The notes: generated from the letters alone by a model not told the origin. Positions 51,601 to 61,729 are shown, counted from the stretch's first letter. The stretch: 64,000 nt of DNA from Mactra quadrangularis (GCA_025267735.1 CM046301.1:65057872-65121871), one strand, 5' to 3'. Translations and numbers: made by a program.

Positions 51601-54600
51601 AACGTAGGTTACATGGATGAACAACCAATAATACATTTCACTTGCCTGAACAAAATGTTTACAAGCAGTAACAAGTTTCCTGAACCAAAATATATTGTCT
51701 GCGGCAATTAGACAAACATTAAATGTTGAGCCCTGCTGTGGTAGAACGAGCATGTAAGAATCGAGATGTCTCGAGTTCTAACCCCACTAAGGGCATTACT
51801 TATTTCCCAGAGCAAGAAATTTACCTTGTTTACAGTTGTTCCACTCCACCCACGTGTAAATGGACACTGTGAGGATCACTTGCTTGATGGCTATTTTAAA
51901 GAAAAGGGTTTATAAATTGTACAAAACTGTAAAGTCAGCTGAACATGCAAATGGCAGCAGACTAGAAACCAAACATTTACATTTAAATCCATACAGTGTA
52001 AGTATATGGGTCTTCAGAAAACAATCTGATAAGGCTGACTAATTTCAACTAAGCAGGGCTCGACATTAAGGCGCAGCCGACAGACATTCACTGGTTCAAG
52101 TTAGGTCCGGTCTGGTGGAGTTATCTCGTAGGTAGCCCGACCGGGCTACTTAATTTTGATCAAAACTTTAATTACCACAAAAAATCAATCCGATTTCAGT
52201 TAACCAATCTCAAATTTAAGGCTACAAAAACTTGCTTACGCTTTATTTACGAGCATCCTAATGCATTTGAAAGTAATCTGGTGCGTATGTGTGTGTTAAA
52301 TCGAGCAGTCTTGAGGCGTACTAGTCCGGGGATTTCCTTACACACGTTCGATAAAATACGTAAATTCGGTGAAAGTAGGGGTTTTTTTTCTTCAGAAAAA
52401 TTTGAACGGCAAGATTAATGTTTAATCTTTCTCGAAATAAAATGATAAATTAGCGGGCGTCAAAATATATTTTAATAAAGAACATTCAATTTCCCGCGAT
52501 CCCCGATATTTTTTATTACCGGCCATTTTTAGCGTACTAAGTCAACAAAAAAATTGGGTCACGATTCAACAATTAAATTAAAGTGGACTCTTTGATAACA
52601 CAATGCGACATTGCAATTATGGCATTGTTACGCTATCAAACATCGACTAAGTGTTAAAAATACCTACACACATCTTATCTTAAATTGTTTACATCAATAT
52701 CCGTTTAATATTGCCAACGCACGCTCATCGCCAAACAAAGGATTAATATTGATTTAATTGCTGCAAACAAATGTAGACTCCCCGGGGTACATGACATTGA
52801 GTTACGTACATTAAGGCAAAGAAATTAATGACATACACCCATATACACATAGCATAATTATACTAACACGATCAACTTATTTTGGAATATAAAGATTGTC
52901 GGCAATGTAATGTTATAGCCGATTATGCGACACATTTGCTCGGCGATTGTAACTATGCACATCTATTTATAACTTTCACGGCGTTCTAAAAGATAGTTTT
53001 TTTTTAACAAAAAATGAAAAATAACTTGTCCGGACCTTGGAAAATGTACGACTCGGAAAAATCGGATAGTTGATTTCGTAACCCCCGATATTTTATTGAA
53101 GAAATCAAAATATACATTCATTTTAATTTTTTTTTTATTAGGTTCTTCATGCATATTTAGCATATTTATGCATGGTAGTAATATTTTACCACAATAAATA
53201 CTATGACTGCTATGAAATGAGACGTATTGTCAATTTAGACGGTAATAATTGAGACAGGAAAAATTGGAATGGTCAGGGCAAGGACCCTGTAAATAAGGTC
53301 CTTGGTCAGGGCTAGTGAAAAATTAGTCAGGGCTAGTGGATTTGGGCATTTACTAGCCCGACCGGGCTAGTTAAAAAAATAAGTAAATGTAGAGGCCTGC
53401 TAAGCCCAAAACAACTTCAATGAGAATTGTCTAACAGTGTTAACCAAACTTTCAACAAGTGCCTTGGTATTCTTATAAAATGTTTTCTGAATTTTTTTAT
53501 TGCACAACACTGGATGATGTCATGACTATACATGACTAGGATTTAAGTCTACTACACAACAGAAATGGTACATCAAAGATATTTGTAAAATTAACATAAA
53601 TTACAGTCACCACAAAACATGGCAACCCTACAGATAAATCCTATAAAGAATAGAAGGTCTGTCTAGATCTGTGTGGCAAATTTTTGTATCTCATCCACTC
53701 AGTTTTTACCGATGCAGTTTTTTCATTCATTTCTTAATGAATTATTTTCAAAATAGATATAATATCCCTGGTCCTGTAAAACATGGTTTGGCTCCATAAA
53801 ATTTGTGTCTCCACAGGATCAACAGTCCAGCTGTAATAAACTGTCAAGTTTATTAACAAAAGTAACAATTTTCCCAGTCAATGCTGAAACCCACAATCTG
53901 GAAGCCTAGGACTGGTGAACATTGATTCAGACTAGTTAGTGAAAATTACTATGTAGCATAATAAATCATGTTAGTTATGGAGTAAACTGAAAGTGGTGAC
54001 AAATTACCTGGTGATTTTTTCTTGGTTGTAACAGATTTCTCGGCTTCTGATACAGCTTTCATCAATAATGATTTATTAGCTTGTAATGATTGTGGTACAC
54101 TTGACCTGCAATGAATATAAATCAATCATATAGATACAGTAACAATACAGATGGTATGCTATTCACCAACCTATTATTTTACAAAGCTTGCTCAGGTAAC
54201 ATATATTCAACATAATGTAGTGACGGTAGTAATGCATGAGTGTTGAAAAAAGAACATTTCAAAATAGACAAATATTCTTTTCTTTCTTCATGTACATGGG
54301 TTGAAACAGTTGAACAGTTGAAAGTTTTGAAAGTCTAGAAAATTGAATATATAAAATACTAACTTTCTGGTCGGCCCTCTAACTACACTAGCCACACTAC
54401 CAACAGCTGGATTGGTAGGATCATATTCTTCTTCCTCATCAATTTCCTCGTATCTTCTTTTAACAGAAGCAACTATTGATAAAGGTTTCTTCTTTGATGT
54501 ATGACTATCTTCATACTGTAATATAAAACAAATATCACATTGACATGGTTTTTTTATTGGATGTAATGCCGGACCAACACAAACGGTGATCTTATTTGTT

Positions 54601-57600
54601 CTGAGGCCAGCTCACCTAACCTAGTTTTCCAGAACCAAACTTCAACTAGCCAATCAGTCCATTGTTTTTACATTTTTTTTAAATAAGGGTGAAAGTTGAT
54701 TTTTCAAGTGATAACATTCCAGAGAACTAGAATTGGAATTATGAATGCAGACCAAATACAAGGTTAAAAGTAGATATCTGATTAGATGTTATTTAAGGAG
54801 CATTTTACTTCCCTAAACCCATTCTATACATGACAGACTTCTTCAATTGAGTAAAAAATATTTTTTCTTGCCTATAGGTACAAATTGAAACTGTTATAAA
54901 TTTTTAGGTATTTATAAGAATCAAACTGTTTCTTGCATAAAAGTCATATGCTCGCCAATTGTCTTATCTCAGGCCACAAGAAACAAAACAAGAGCAGCCC
55001 ATGAACAGTAAGCTTAACTCTTCTGGTTGCTTATGTATACAAAAACAATCAGTTGAAGGGCCAGAATTTGCATGCAAAACTTCCAACTCAGAATATCAGA
55101 TTCAGTCAAAACTCAATCTAGAGTAGTGGGACTTGGTATCTGAACACCAATGATGACATGTAGACATGAATGATGTTCAAAGCAATTCTCTCAAATAGTT
55201 GTTAAGATAAAATGTTGCACTAAAAATCTTAACAAAGAAGTGCTTGCCAACACCAATGCACAACTTTTGCTTCAGTCCTATAAAATAGTGGCTTGTTGCA
55301 GACCCGTACGTGCAGACAGCAGTGGGAAGCCTTGCGTATTAAGGTGATGGTAAGCACATTGCACAAAAAATCACACCCATATGGAGTCGTAGCTGGAAGA
55401 TATAAAAATTTAATCCATACTCGGCCGTGATTTTATTCACGATTTGACTTTAAATATGATACTTGTATCCACAGCTCATCCCAAGGACCCTGGTAAAAAC
55501 GTAACAGTCCGTACAAGTACACAAGAGTTCGTACGAGTCTTTGCAGAGCTTGATCCCATGGCGATGCACAGTGCCCTCACAGCTATTTTTTTGTTTATGT
55601 GACTGTAGCATTAGTTGAATAGCCCCTATATTCCCTAACTAGTCAAGCTAAAAATAAAGTTAATAAACCATACCTTAGATTTACTAGAAGAAGAATTAGA
55701 TCTTGTTTTACTGGAAGAACTTGATGATCTTGTAGTAGATTTTTTAACATCAGTAGATTTATCAGTTTTTACAAGTTTATTAGGGGGAGGTTTACCAGTA
55801 GATGTTGAGGATGTCTGTGATATTTCTTTGACTTCAGCTGCAGTGTTCTCATCATTAAACTCATCTGTAAGTATAATTTATGTACAAGTTTCATAATCTG
55901 ACAAAATAATCCTGATTCTCAACATTTTGTCTGACTGTTTTTCTAATTGGTTAATTAACTTAAAACAAACCAATTCATATAACAAAATATCGGAGTAAAA
56001 TATCTAATCAATTATCAGCCTAATTTTTGAATATGAGCTTAATTTACCAGGGTTATAGTGAAAGGAAATAATTATCAACTAGCTTGATCATATGGAATAC
56101 ATTATTTTTAATAGCCCAAATCAATTTTGTTAAGTTCTTGGATACAGATTAGTGGGTTAATGCAACGTTGGTAAAATTAATAACACACACAATATCACCA
56201 TAGTATTCATATCACAATTAATTTTTTCTGTCGCAGCCTTATGCCATTCCACTCACAGCCCCCATACAAGCTTAGATCATTGGACCCAAATGTTTAGCCC
56301 AGTACGAAGAGCATATCTTCATCAGTAGCCCAAAACTGCATCACACGATAAAGAGGCCTAAGAAAAAATATTACAGGACCAAACCCACCAATGTATGGGG
56401 GTCCTACCCGATAGAACCCAAGATAACTGGATGGCAGTCAGAAGTTCTCCTGACTGAGCCTACCAGACAAGTCACAAGAACATAGAGATCAATGCTTACA
56501 AGTGAACCTAGGAAAACTAATCAAATAGGAAATGTATAAAATATGTACCTGTATTTTCGATAATATTAAGTTCATCAGTGGGAACTACTTCATCAGTTTT
56601 TTGTAATGGTTTGACTTTAGCTGTACCTATCTCTACTTTATCATCAACCTTCTTCTTGTCAGTCTTCTCTCTTTCACCTGTTGAAGATTTTCTTTGTTTA
56701 TCAACATCTGTTTTCTTCTCACTTTGTGATGATCTATGTTTTCTTTTCTCACCCTTAGTACTCTTCTCTTTTGTCTTTGGCTTGGGTGCTGACTCATCTG
56801 TAATATCATACATGTGTACATTAAAAAAAATATGAACGAGAAAATCAAATAAATATAACAAAATTCAGGGGCCATAACTCATTGACATTAATCAATCAGG
56901 CTGTGTGGTCATTTGTCATGAAGAAAGTGTACCACATTGAATAATTAGTCACATCCATGATTATTTTCACTTTTAGATGAAGGTGGAAAGGTAGCAGGAC
57001 ACATAAAGAGTGGAAATAGTAGCACACATACTCTTACAAAAGGCTGCAAACTTCTCCATACATTTAACAATGGAGAAAAAAATCAACATTTTTGCCAAAT
57101 TTTATGGTAGGGTATAACCAGTCCCAGTTACACTCAAACCAGCCATCCTCCCCTATGAGACACTTGATTCCAAATCCTGCAAATAGTCAACTGCAGAACG
57201 ACCTGGGTTTTGTGTTGATACATGATGCCAATAAATGAATTTCATTCTTAAAGTCGGATTCAACACATATTAAGGTCATATATACAATGGCCAGCTCTTC
57301 CTACTATATATTCCTGAACACTTTTCTATCACAAGTACTAACTTACCCTACCACGAGGCCGACAACTCATGTAAAGGGTATGACCTACCGTAACAAGGCT
57401 CAAATCTGCGATCTCCGGATTCGAAGTCAGACATGCTAACCACTATGCCACAGCAATAAAAGATTCAACATAAGGGTAATTAAACAAATATTATAATAAG
57501 AATATCAATATTTATACCTGTATTAATTGATTGTAGTTTCTTTAATAAGCTATGTAACCTGAAGTAAAAAACAAACAAAATAACCTTGTAAAAGAATTCT

Positions 57601-60600
57601 GGTCAAAATATCAGTTTTTAAAATTTAAGTTGGAAAAAACACATTTTATTTTTGACATTCAAACATTTGTATGAGACTGACAAATTACTATTGAGCGTAG
57701 CTTGCAAAACAGTAGTAAGTGCATTGTATTAAAGAACAAGTTAAAACAGTCTTGCAGGCAACCCTCGAATTATGAAATATATAGAGCAAGCATCTAAAAT
57801 ATCTTGTTGAGTCATTAAGACAACTGAGTTCATACCATAAACATACACACTGTTGAAACTTGAAACTTTAATATTTATGGAAATAGACCTTTGAATAAGC
57901 TATCATAAATTGAAAAATTCTTCCACTACAAGAAAAAAACTTGGAAGAGTCAATGTGAATGTTCCATAAAAGTTTAAAGCAGTTACACAAAATTTAAGTA
58001 CAAGCAATACTATAAAACATGTACCAAGATGTAAATTTTTCAGTATTTGCTCCAAGAAATAAACTAAGATCATCCGTCATCTGTTTTTGTGATTTTTTGT
58101 TGGCTACCATTACCATAATGTAATCTGGTAATTCATCATCTGAAACATATCATCAATAGATATCTTTTGTAAAATGGATGTTTAATATCGAAAATCAGGT
58201 AACTTAATTCAGTTTATAACCACAATTACACAAAAATTGCTAATATGCTCAGACAAGTAATCAGAATAAATACCTTAAATAGCCATGCTACTAGATGTCA
58301 ACTCATGTACATAAAGTATACATAAATGAGTCACGCTGCCATCAAAGCTAAATTATAAGTATATGCCGTATATGATATATAAGACAAACATTGACTTCCA
58401 AAAGCCAACCAGCCAGCTCAGTTGGTAGCACCCAAGTGTACTGATTGAGGGGTCGTGGGTTCGATTCCTGGATGAGGCATACTTTCGTGGGACTTGGTCA
58501 TATAGTCAATCTGAGGCACAAAGCAGAATATAAGAGGAATCAGAAGCAAACATTAGACAAAATATAAATGACTCTGAGAAACCGGGTCAGTCTATTTACC
58601 CCAAGACTATCCCAAGACACACCAAGACTACCCCAAGACAGCTTCAATGCCTCTTGAAGTGTTATTTCCGTTTCATGTTCACCTTAAAAACATCTAACTA
58701 ACCAATTTTTTTGTTGAATTTGTTCTATTAATAATGCAATCTTCACTTAAACTCACTAGGTCAAAGCCAGGGGCAAGAGCTAACTCATTAGGGCTAGTAA
58801 AAATTACTTATTTTTTACAGTCTGGCTAGTTGATATGTTTACCTTTTACTATATAGCATGGTTAATCAGGCTATAATTGTAGTATTATCATACATGATGA
58901 ACATGAACTGACCCTATGTATAATGCTTGTTTGCGCATGCTCTGTATTTTCTAGTTAATATCTAAGATCACATGTTACAGAATAAATTTATATCTTGTGC
59001 TGAACACTAGTCGTGTTTTATTTTACTTCATTGTATCAATGCACTTGATTTATTTCCTATTAATTAATGTTCATCAATAAACAAACATTAGAACAATAAT
59101 TGTATTAATGAACTATCCTGTGTTCTCGTATTCTCGTGGGGTTAAGACTATACTTGGGTATCAGGCACAAATATGAAGAATGTCTTAATTCTATATTGTT
59201 GCAAAAAATACACAAAACTTTCGTCTACAACGTACAAGCAACAAAAATAGCGAAACTTAAGGATATATAGGTCAATTTGACGTTTTAAAATGATAAGCCA
59301 GGGCTTTTTCAGCCTATCTCACGGGGCCGATATTCGGCCCCGTTCCCAATGCCAAATAACGACCATTTTTCCCAATTTCAAGAAAAAAATTCCCAATCTC
59401 ATAGAATAATTCCCCTTTAAATAAGATGCCTAAGGACTTAACAAAAGAAATCACGAAACTTCAACTTTCGCGGATCGTTTGTTTACTTTTGATCGGTGAC
59501 CCGTGAAATCCGCTGTCCGGGAAAATTATAAGTAAAATTTATCAAATTCCCCGCAGCGGTTATCTCCCTTTGTCAAATCAATAACAAGCACCAATGCGTG
59601 ACGTAAGCACTGTGAGGAGTTTGGAAATTTATTCGTCGCACTGCGGGTTATTCAACGTAAAATAACAGTTAAAACTAACAATTTTGTCATCAATTTACCT
59701 TTTAATAGCCTTTATTAAGTTTATAACGCACAAACTTATGTTCTATTGTTTGAAACGAAATCACACGAACCATTACGATGTATTGTCATATATTTTCGCG
59801 ACCACCGCAAGATCGCAAATTCGTTTGAAACATTTTTGATCCGCGTTTGTTATAAAACAAATATTTGTTTATATTTTTCATCTTGATTAAACAATAGTTG
59901 CCTCAGGGAGCGACACAAACAAGAAATTGATTCTGTTTTCGTACGTGTGCTCTCAAAATAAACCCTAAATAAAAGTGATTTTCTTCTTTGTCAACAATAT
60001 CTTAACTGGTTTAGTTTTAAGAATTTTCGTCTGACATATCTGCTTGTGTTTTAAAACAAACAGTTACAAAATTATTTGATTTAACACCTATACACCTTGG
60101 CAGAACCCATTGTGAAGTGTAGTTCAATACTTTAACTTTCATTGGTTACCAACTCACCAAGGATGCACAAAAATGTTTTTGATAATTCAAGGTCTCAGGC
60201 ATATTTCATTACGTTCGAAAATAAAAATAACTTATCATTTTTTCATATTATTTTACTTGTAAAGAGAGCATGGAATTTAAGAAATAAGGAAGTAATCAAG
60301 TACAATCAAAATTAGAATCATAAAAATAATGGATACATGAGAATTTGCAATGAATACCTTACTGAATTGTCTGAACAAACTTTTGAAGGGCACTGCAACA
60401 CCTTCAGAGACACCAAAGCAATTGTTTATGCATACTGTATTAAGATTTATTGCAGAAAAAATAAATTATGAAATATCAAAATTGGTTTGATTTGTCAATA
60501 TTTTTTCCCAAATCTGACTATTTACCGCGTTAAAAATTCCCAATTAGGGCAGGGGCCTTTTTCCCAAAACCCCCTGAAAAAGCCCTGTAAGCTGATACTC

Positions 60601-61729
60601 TGGATCACTAAAGAGCTTTCTCATATTCTCGTGGTTTTTGATTGGCTGTCAAGGCTTGTAACTATGTGACATATTTATTCTACAATTCAGTTCAGATATC
60701 CTAATTCACTCTAAATTAAACATTTAGGCGAGTTTTTGAATCTGTGGAATGAGGGTTTTTTATATTCTAACGGACATTTAACTGTGCTATGGTACTGAGT
60801 ATGAAGAAAATTTGATATCAGGCTTAACATATGCATGACAAATGGCAATTTAAGTGCAATAATCATAAACAACTATGGTAAACTGTGGTCTATTTTCATA
60901 CAAATTCTTCTTACTGACAACAGATCTTCAAAAACTCACAGTGTAGCTTGAAAACCCATGCTGAGGTGCCAAAACTAAGTGGTACTCAGTGGTCACAGCT
61001 CAATTTTGATTCAAAATAAGGCATATCAATAATCGTGAAATTGGATTTTAATTTAATTGGCGTGGAACACACACTCTGAACTGCAATGTAGAATTTATTG
61101 GGGTTAACCTTAGTGTGACAAAGCATCTATGTAATAATGATGCATGACCTACTTTTGACGGCTTTTGCAAAAAACAAGTCGTTAAAACGTTTATTCTGGG
61201 GAGGGGCATATGAAGTTTTCCATATAAAAATTGCTAAATTAATACACTTTTTCACTCATATTTAGGGTTTCTAGCGGTCTTTTGTCTGTTTTTGTACTTT
61301 GGGCGAGTTTGATATTGATCAGAGTAAAAAGTTGACGTATTAGCGGATATTACCAAACGTCGCGAGCGTCGGTTCGGACCATTTTTATTAAGTCACGAGA
61401 CTATGAGAAACCACAAGAATACGAGAAACAGGTATACTCACCAACATATGCGCCTTGTTCAATCAGTTTAGCTTTTATAGCAGACTGAAAAAGAAAGGAA
61501 TAAAATGGTTAAATATAACAAGCATGCCTATCTCTTAATGCATTGTTTTAGTAAATTAACAAAACATTTTCGATAAAATGTATATATACATTTTTTTAAT
61601 AAAATGTTAACAATTTTATGATTAAGTACGAAAGAGATTGAGTACGAATGACCGACACCTAACAAACATCGTCTCCAACTATTCAATACTTACTCGAATT
61701 TTTTGGCTAATCTCGTTTCCAATTTCCAT
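36574..61729 (-). CDS. ZC3H14: ZC3H14 (Nab2-like nuclear poly(A)-binding protein)
   Basis: ZC3H14/Nab2 binds poly(A) tails in the nucleus and restrains tail length and RNA export. Nineteen coding exons join in frame (2340 nt, 779 aa; human is about 736): 61729-61694, 61484-61442, 58139-58025, 57558-57518, 56797-56549, 55864-55674, 54515-54364, 54105-54008, 51540-51265, 50454-50377, 43601-43491, 42938-42848, 41570-41444, 40882-40735, 39660-39525, 39028-38883, 37975-37833, 37017-36905, 36619-36574. The N-terminal PWI-like domain (residues 1-80) begins MEIGNEISQKIR. Lys-rich segments at about 80-160 and 240-250 look like nuclear localisation signals. The conserved motif 'FIVTLDGV' lies near 503. 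Five CCCH fingers lie at about 605-750. All introns are GT-AG. An alternative hAT terminal exon lies at 46946-49086. Orthology is firm; the exact transcript set is not known. Confidence 0.93.
36905..37017 (-). CDS. ZC3H14: ZC3H14 exon 18, CCCH finger 5
   Basis: 113 nt, phase 0 to 2. Finger 5 CRFGIGCMNKSVCSFYH has C-x5-C-x5-C-x3-H, one residue longer in the second loop than the vertebrate C-x4-C form. It is followed by 'LKWTSK', matching vertebrate ALKWIRP. Confidence 0.93.
37456..37756 (+). mobile_element. tRNA-derived SINE (family C)
   Basis: Head 'gcttgctcagtaggtagc' (box A) and 'gtgggttcaattcccgg' (box B), a body with 'ggacagttgtcagtcactgg' and tail 'gtgttaaacacaacaaaaaa'. It lies antisense in a ZC3H14 intron. 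Reverse copy at 44005-44315 and a head fragment at 58407-58505. Confidence 0.75.
37833..37975 (-). CDS. ZC3H14: ZC3H14 exon 17, CCCH finger 4
   Basis: 143 nt, phase 1 to 0. Linker, then finger 4 CRFFPNCRNMTCPFSH, matching CRYFPACKKMECPFYH. Confidence 0.94.
38551..38797. mobile_element. 247-bp MITE with hAT-like ends
   Basis: Inverted ends 'cagaggtgcttttctcaaaa' and 'tttttgtgaaaagcaccact'+g, with inner pairs 'cataagtca/tgacttacg'. Related to 50601-50852. Intronic. Confidence 0.6.
38883..39028 (-). CDS. ZC3H14: ZC3H14 exon 16, CCCH fingers 2 and 3
   Basis: 146 nt, phase 2 to 1. Completes finger 2 (C-x5-C-x5-C-x3-H, ...FPYCKFGDKCIYIH) and carries finger 3 (CRFDANCTRMDCPYTH, C-x5-C-x4-C-x3-H). 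Confidence 0.95.
39525..39660 (-). CDS. ZC3H14: ZC3H14 exon 15, CCCH finger 1
   Basis: 136 nt, phase 1 to 2. Acidic lead, then finger 1 C-x5-C-x5-C-x3-H (CRFWPTCANGNSCQFIH) and the first Cys of finger 2 (VPCR). Matches vertebrate CKYWPACKNGDECAYHH. Confidence 0.95.
39952..40150 (+). mobile_element. SINE family B copy
   Basis: 'agagcagtggtccagtgg', 'gaggtcccaggttctaac', 'acaagaaatttatcaac' and 'gtaaatgggtacc' in family order. Intronic. Confidence 0.65.
40735..40882 (-). CDS. ZC3H14: ZC3H14 exon 14
   Basis: 148 nt, phase 0 to 1. Pro/Lys-rich linker (SVKPVPKPKPVTEDQPKLS...). The donor is GTTTGT, a weaker but valid GT site. Confidence 0.85.
41444..41570 (-). CDS. ZC3H14: ZC3H14 exon 13
   Basis: 127 nt, phase 2 to 0. 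'ESPEPRFIVTLDGVDPEQY' matches the vertebrate ASPKFIVTLDGVPSPPGY motif, a strongly conserved non-finger signature. Confidence 0.92.
42010..42180. repeat. Two short tandem duplications
   Basis: A unit with 'gtcctgaacagt.taacat' and 'ctactgttaacc/ccactgttaacc' occurs twice. It is followed by two copies of 'aaggtgtcgaaacatcacct' + 'ttaaaggg'. Non-coding, intronic. Confidence 0.65.
42605..42760 (+). repeat. Diverged SINE remnant
   Basis: 'gctttgaatcccatcc' (box B-like) and 'gagcaagaaactttatcc' follow the order of SINE family B. Confidence 0.4.
42848..42938 (-). CDS. ZC3H14: ZC3H14 exon 12
   Basis: 91 nt, phase 1 to 2. 'SPDPEIQQILDEAHMTLDL', acidic. Acceptor ATATAG, donor GTAAGT. Confidence 0.87.
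43491..43601 (-). CDS. ZC3H14: ZC3H14 exon 11 (canonical)
   Basis: 111 nt, phase 1 to 1, encoding EYGPALPDTRLVQRTKSVD and an Asn/Asp-rich tail. It follows exon 10 when the hAT exon is skipped. The 3.3-kb interval up to the hAT exon holds its 3' UTR, a SINE and a MITE. Confidence 0.85.
44005..44315 (-). mobile_element. SINE family C, reverse copy
   Basis: Reverse complement of 37456-37756: tail side 'gacgccgtagcaacacattg', body 'cagtgactgacaactgccc', head 'ctaccaactgagctagc'. Confidence 0.75.
44536..44692. mobile_element. 157-bp hAT-like MITE
   Basis: Ends 'cagggcccaacatta' and 'aatgtcaagccctg' are inverted; AATTG flanks both sides. Same family as 51580-51735. The ORFs over it are by-products. 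Confidence 0.65.
44922..45240. repeat. 158-bp tandem duplication
   Basis: 'aaggggaaataatcttgaaa' through 'agatgtggttgata' and 'aagtttgaa.ttgatac' occurs at 44922 and again at 45080. Non-coding. Confidence 0.65.
45241..46846. other. Intronic stretch, nothing firm
   Basis: No exon seen. A short hairpin with 'gcaagactgtagtaa' and 'ttactacagtcttgcagg' lies at 45521-45580; a related 'cagtcttgcaggcaaccctcga' word lies near 57748. Confidence 0.4.
46847..46852 (-). terminator. Possible poly(A) signal of the hAT isoform
   Basis: AATAAA on minus, about 95 nt after the hAT stop codon (46946). The sequence is AT-rich, so chance is possible, but the place suits an alternative last exon. Confidence 0.45.
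46946..49086 (-). CDS. ZC3H14 alternative terminal exon encoding a hAT (ZBED-like) transposase domain
   Basis: A 2141-nt open exon, same strand as ZC3H14, in the intron between canonical exons 10 and 11. Acceptor CCTTTCTCGTTGCAG gives phase 1, fitting exon 10. An in-frame stop lies eight codons inside the intron, and the first in-frame ATG (48907) is 60 codons past the acceptor. The acidic lead of about 60 residues is thus translated only if spliced. From the Met at 48907: 'FIENLLPFDFIE' (about 53-64), RNase-H-like hAT core (about 112-290), 'LLHPQTKQMAF' (390), an Asp/Asn-rich insert (468-530) and a C-terminal dimerisation region ('LNPLLWWKEKQALYPHIAGI', then 'MLFLKENK'). No BED finger. The expected catalytic Asp is His117 (THHTW) and CxxH is CFGS. 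D182 and E618 are kept. The fusion would be 1139 aa. Alternative: a nested intronic hAT gene starting at 48907. Confidence 0.8.
49608..49730 (+). repeat. Dispersed repeat shared with 63515-63640
   Basis: Both contain 'cgaagacaaaaatagaa/c', 'ctgagtttaatgt' and 'aaaggtcaa' followed by 'gtcggactata/gtcgggctata' in order. Intronic here. Confidence 0.5.
50377..50454 (-). CDS. ZC3H14: ZC3H14 exon 10 (branch point of isoforms)
   Basis: 78 nt, phase 1 to 1, encoding ALRDVRKEMKVKDK and an acidic SESENEEEE tail. Its donor GTAAGA can join either the hAT terminal exon (acceptor at 49086) or canonical exon 11 (acceptor at 43601). Both keep the frame. Confidence 0.88.
50601..50852. mobile_element. 252-bp MITE with hAT-like ends
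   Basis: Ends 'cagtgctccttttcacaaaa' and 'ttttgtgaaaagcgacactg' are inverted. The inner 'attcttacga' and 'tcgtaagaat' also pair. Second copy of the family at 38551-38797. Confidence 0.65.
51265..51540 (-). CDS. ZC3H14: ZC3H14 exon 9
   Basis: 276 nt, phase 1 to 1. Encodes a basic, Ser/Thr/Lys-rich region ('DLKHRLKTAAGLGLLSR' is the most ordered-looking part). Donor GTAACT. Confidence 0.88.
51556..51965 (+). mobile_element. SINE family B split by a MITE
   Basis: The head 'aggaacagtggtcctgtgg' stops at 51579 and the rest ('tagaacgagcatg', 'gagcaagaaatttacc', 'gtcagctgaacatg') resumes at 51742. Order of events: SINE first, MITE later. Confidence 0.7.
51580..51735. mobile_element. 156-bp hAT-like MITE nested in a SINE
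   Basis: Ends 'cagggctcgacattaa' and 'ttaaatgttgagccctg' are inverted. CTGTGG lies directly on both sides (51574-51579, 51736-51741). With one mismatch the duplication extends to 8 bp, the hAT target-duplication size. Confidence 0.75.
52054..53399. mobile_element. 1.35-kb non-autonomous hAT-like element
   Basis: Begins 'cagggctcgacatta' and ends 'aatgtagaggcctg', with CTAAG on both sides (52049-52053, 53400-53404). It shares its terminus with the 156-bp MITE. Internal 'agcccgaccgggct' palindromes occur near each end. No transposase ORF. Confidence 0.7.
53405..54007. other. Intronic stretch, nothing recognised
   Basis: No exon or repeat that I can name. Confidence 0.4.
54008..54105 (-). CDS. 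ZC3H14: ZC3H14 exon 8
   Basis: 98 nt, phase 2 to 1. 'QANKSLLMKAVSEAEKSV' matches the vertebrate ZC3H14 helix QANKNLILKAISEAQESV, firm support for orthology in the middle of the protein. Confidence 0.92.
54364..54515 (-). CDS. ZC3H14: ZC3H14 exon 7
   Basis: 152 nt, phase 0 to 2. Contains 'SVKRRYEEIDEEEEYDP' and 'VGSVASVVRGPTR'. A basic-acidic junction precedes the conserved segment of exon 8. Confidence 0.88.
55131..55260 (+). repeat. Dispersed repeat copy
   Basis: 'agataaaatgttgcac' and 'cttaacaaagaagtg' match the series at 28880-29170. Confidence 0.5.
55674..55864 (-). CDS. ZC3H14: ZC3H14 exon 6
   Basis: 191 nt, phase 1 to 0. Ser/Thr/Lys-rich linker ending SSSSKTRSNSSSSKSK, SR-like in style. 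Acceptor TTACAG, donor GTATGG. Confidence 0.85.
56549..56797 (-). CDS. ZC3H14: ZC3H14 exon 5
   Basis: 249 nt, phase 1 to 1. Encodes a Lys/Ser/Glu-rich low-complexity segment (KGEKRKHRSSQSEKK and similar), a probable nuclear localisation or flexible region. Poorly conserved and could be skipped without a frameshift. Confidence 0.85.
57030..57230 (-). repeat. SINE family A remnant
   Basis: 'gcaaacttctccatac', 'caatggagaaaaaaatcaac' and 'agggtataaccag' follow the body of the full SINE at 29518-29808. The head is degraded. Confidence 0.55.
57350..57462 (-). repeat. SINE-like tRNA head remnant
   Basis: 'aagggtatgacctacc', 'ggctcaaatctgcga' and 'atgctaaccactatgccac' look like a reversed tRNA-derived head of the same type as family A. 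Confidence 0.45.
57518..57558 (-). CDS. ZC3H14: ZC3H14 exon 4
   Basis: 41 nt; completes the Trp codon and encodes LHSLLKKLQSINT, matching WLHGVLDKL of vertebrates. Last part of the PWI-like domain. Confidence 0.9.
58025..58139 (-). CDS. ZC3H14: ZC3H14 exon 3
   Basis: 115 nt. Contains 'ELPDYIMVMVANKKSQKQM', the most conserved stretch of the ZC3H14 PWI-like domain, then DDLSLFLGANTEKFTSW. The intron above it (58140-61441) holds a SINE fragment, a LINE-free 1.3-kb hAT MITE and no other exon that I can see. Confidence 0.93.
58407..58505 (+). repeat. SINE family C head fragment
   Basis: 'ccagctcagttggtagc' (box A) and 'gtgggttcgattcctgg' (box B) followed by 'catactttcgtggg'. The body is cut off after about 100 bp. 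Confidence 0.65.
59299..60587. mobile_element. 1.29-kb non-autonomous hAT-like element
   Basis: Perfect 14-bp inverted ends 'cagggctttttcag' and 'ctgaaaaagccctg', with TAAGC directly on both sides. No transposase ORF. Inside the first long ZC3H14 intron. Confidence 0.75.
60588..61430. other. Intronic stretch, nothing recognised
   Basis: No coding or repeat feature that I can support. Confidence 0.4.
61442..61484 (-). CDS. ZC3H14: ZC3H14 exon 2
   Basis: 43 nt encoding SAIKAKLIEQGAYV plus one base; PWI-like fold. Acceptor TTTCAG, donor GTGAGT. Confidence 0.92.
61694..61729 (-). CDS. ZC3H14: ZC3H14 exon 1 (start codon)
   Basis: Twelve codons, MEIGNEISQKIR, differing at two positions from the human start. 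The donor GTAAGTA follows directly. Phase 0. Confidence 0.92.
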
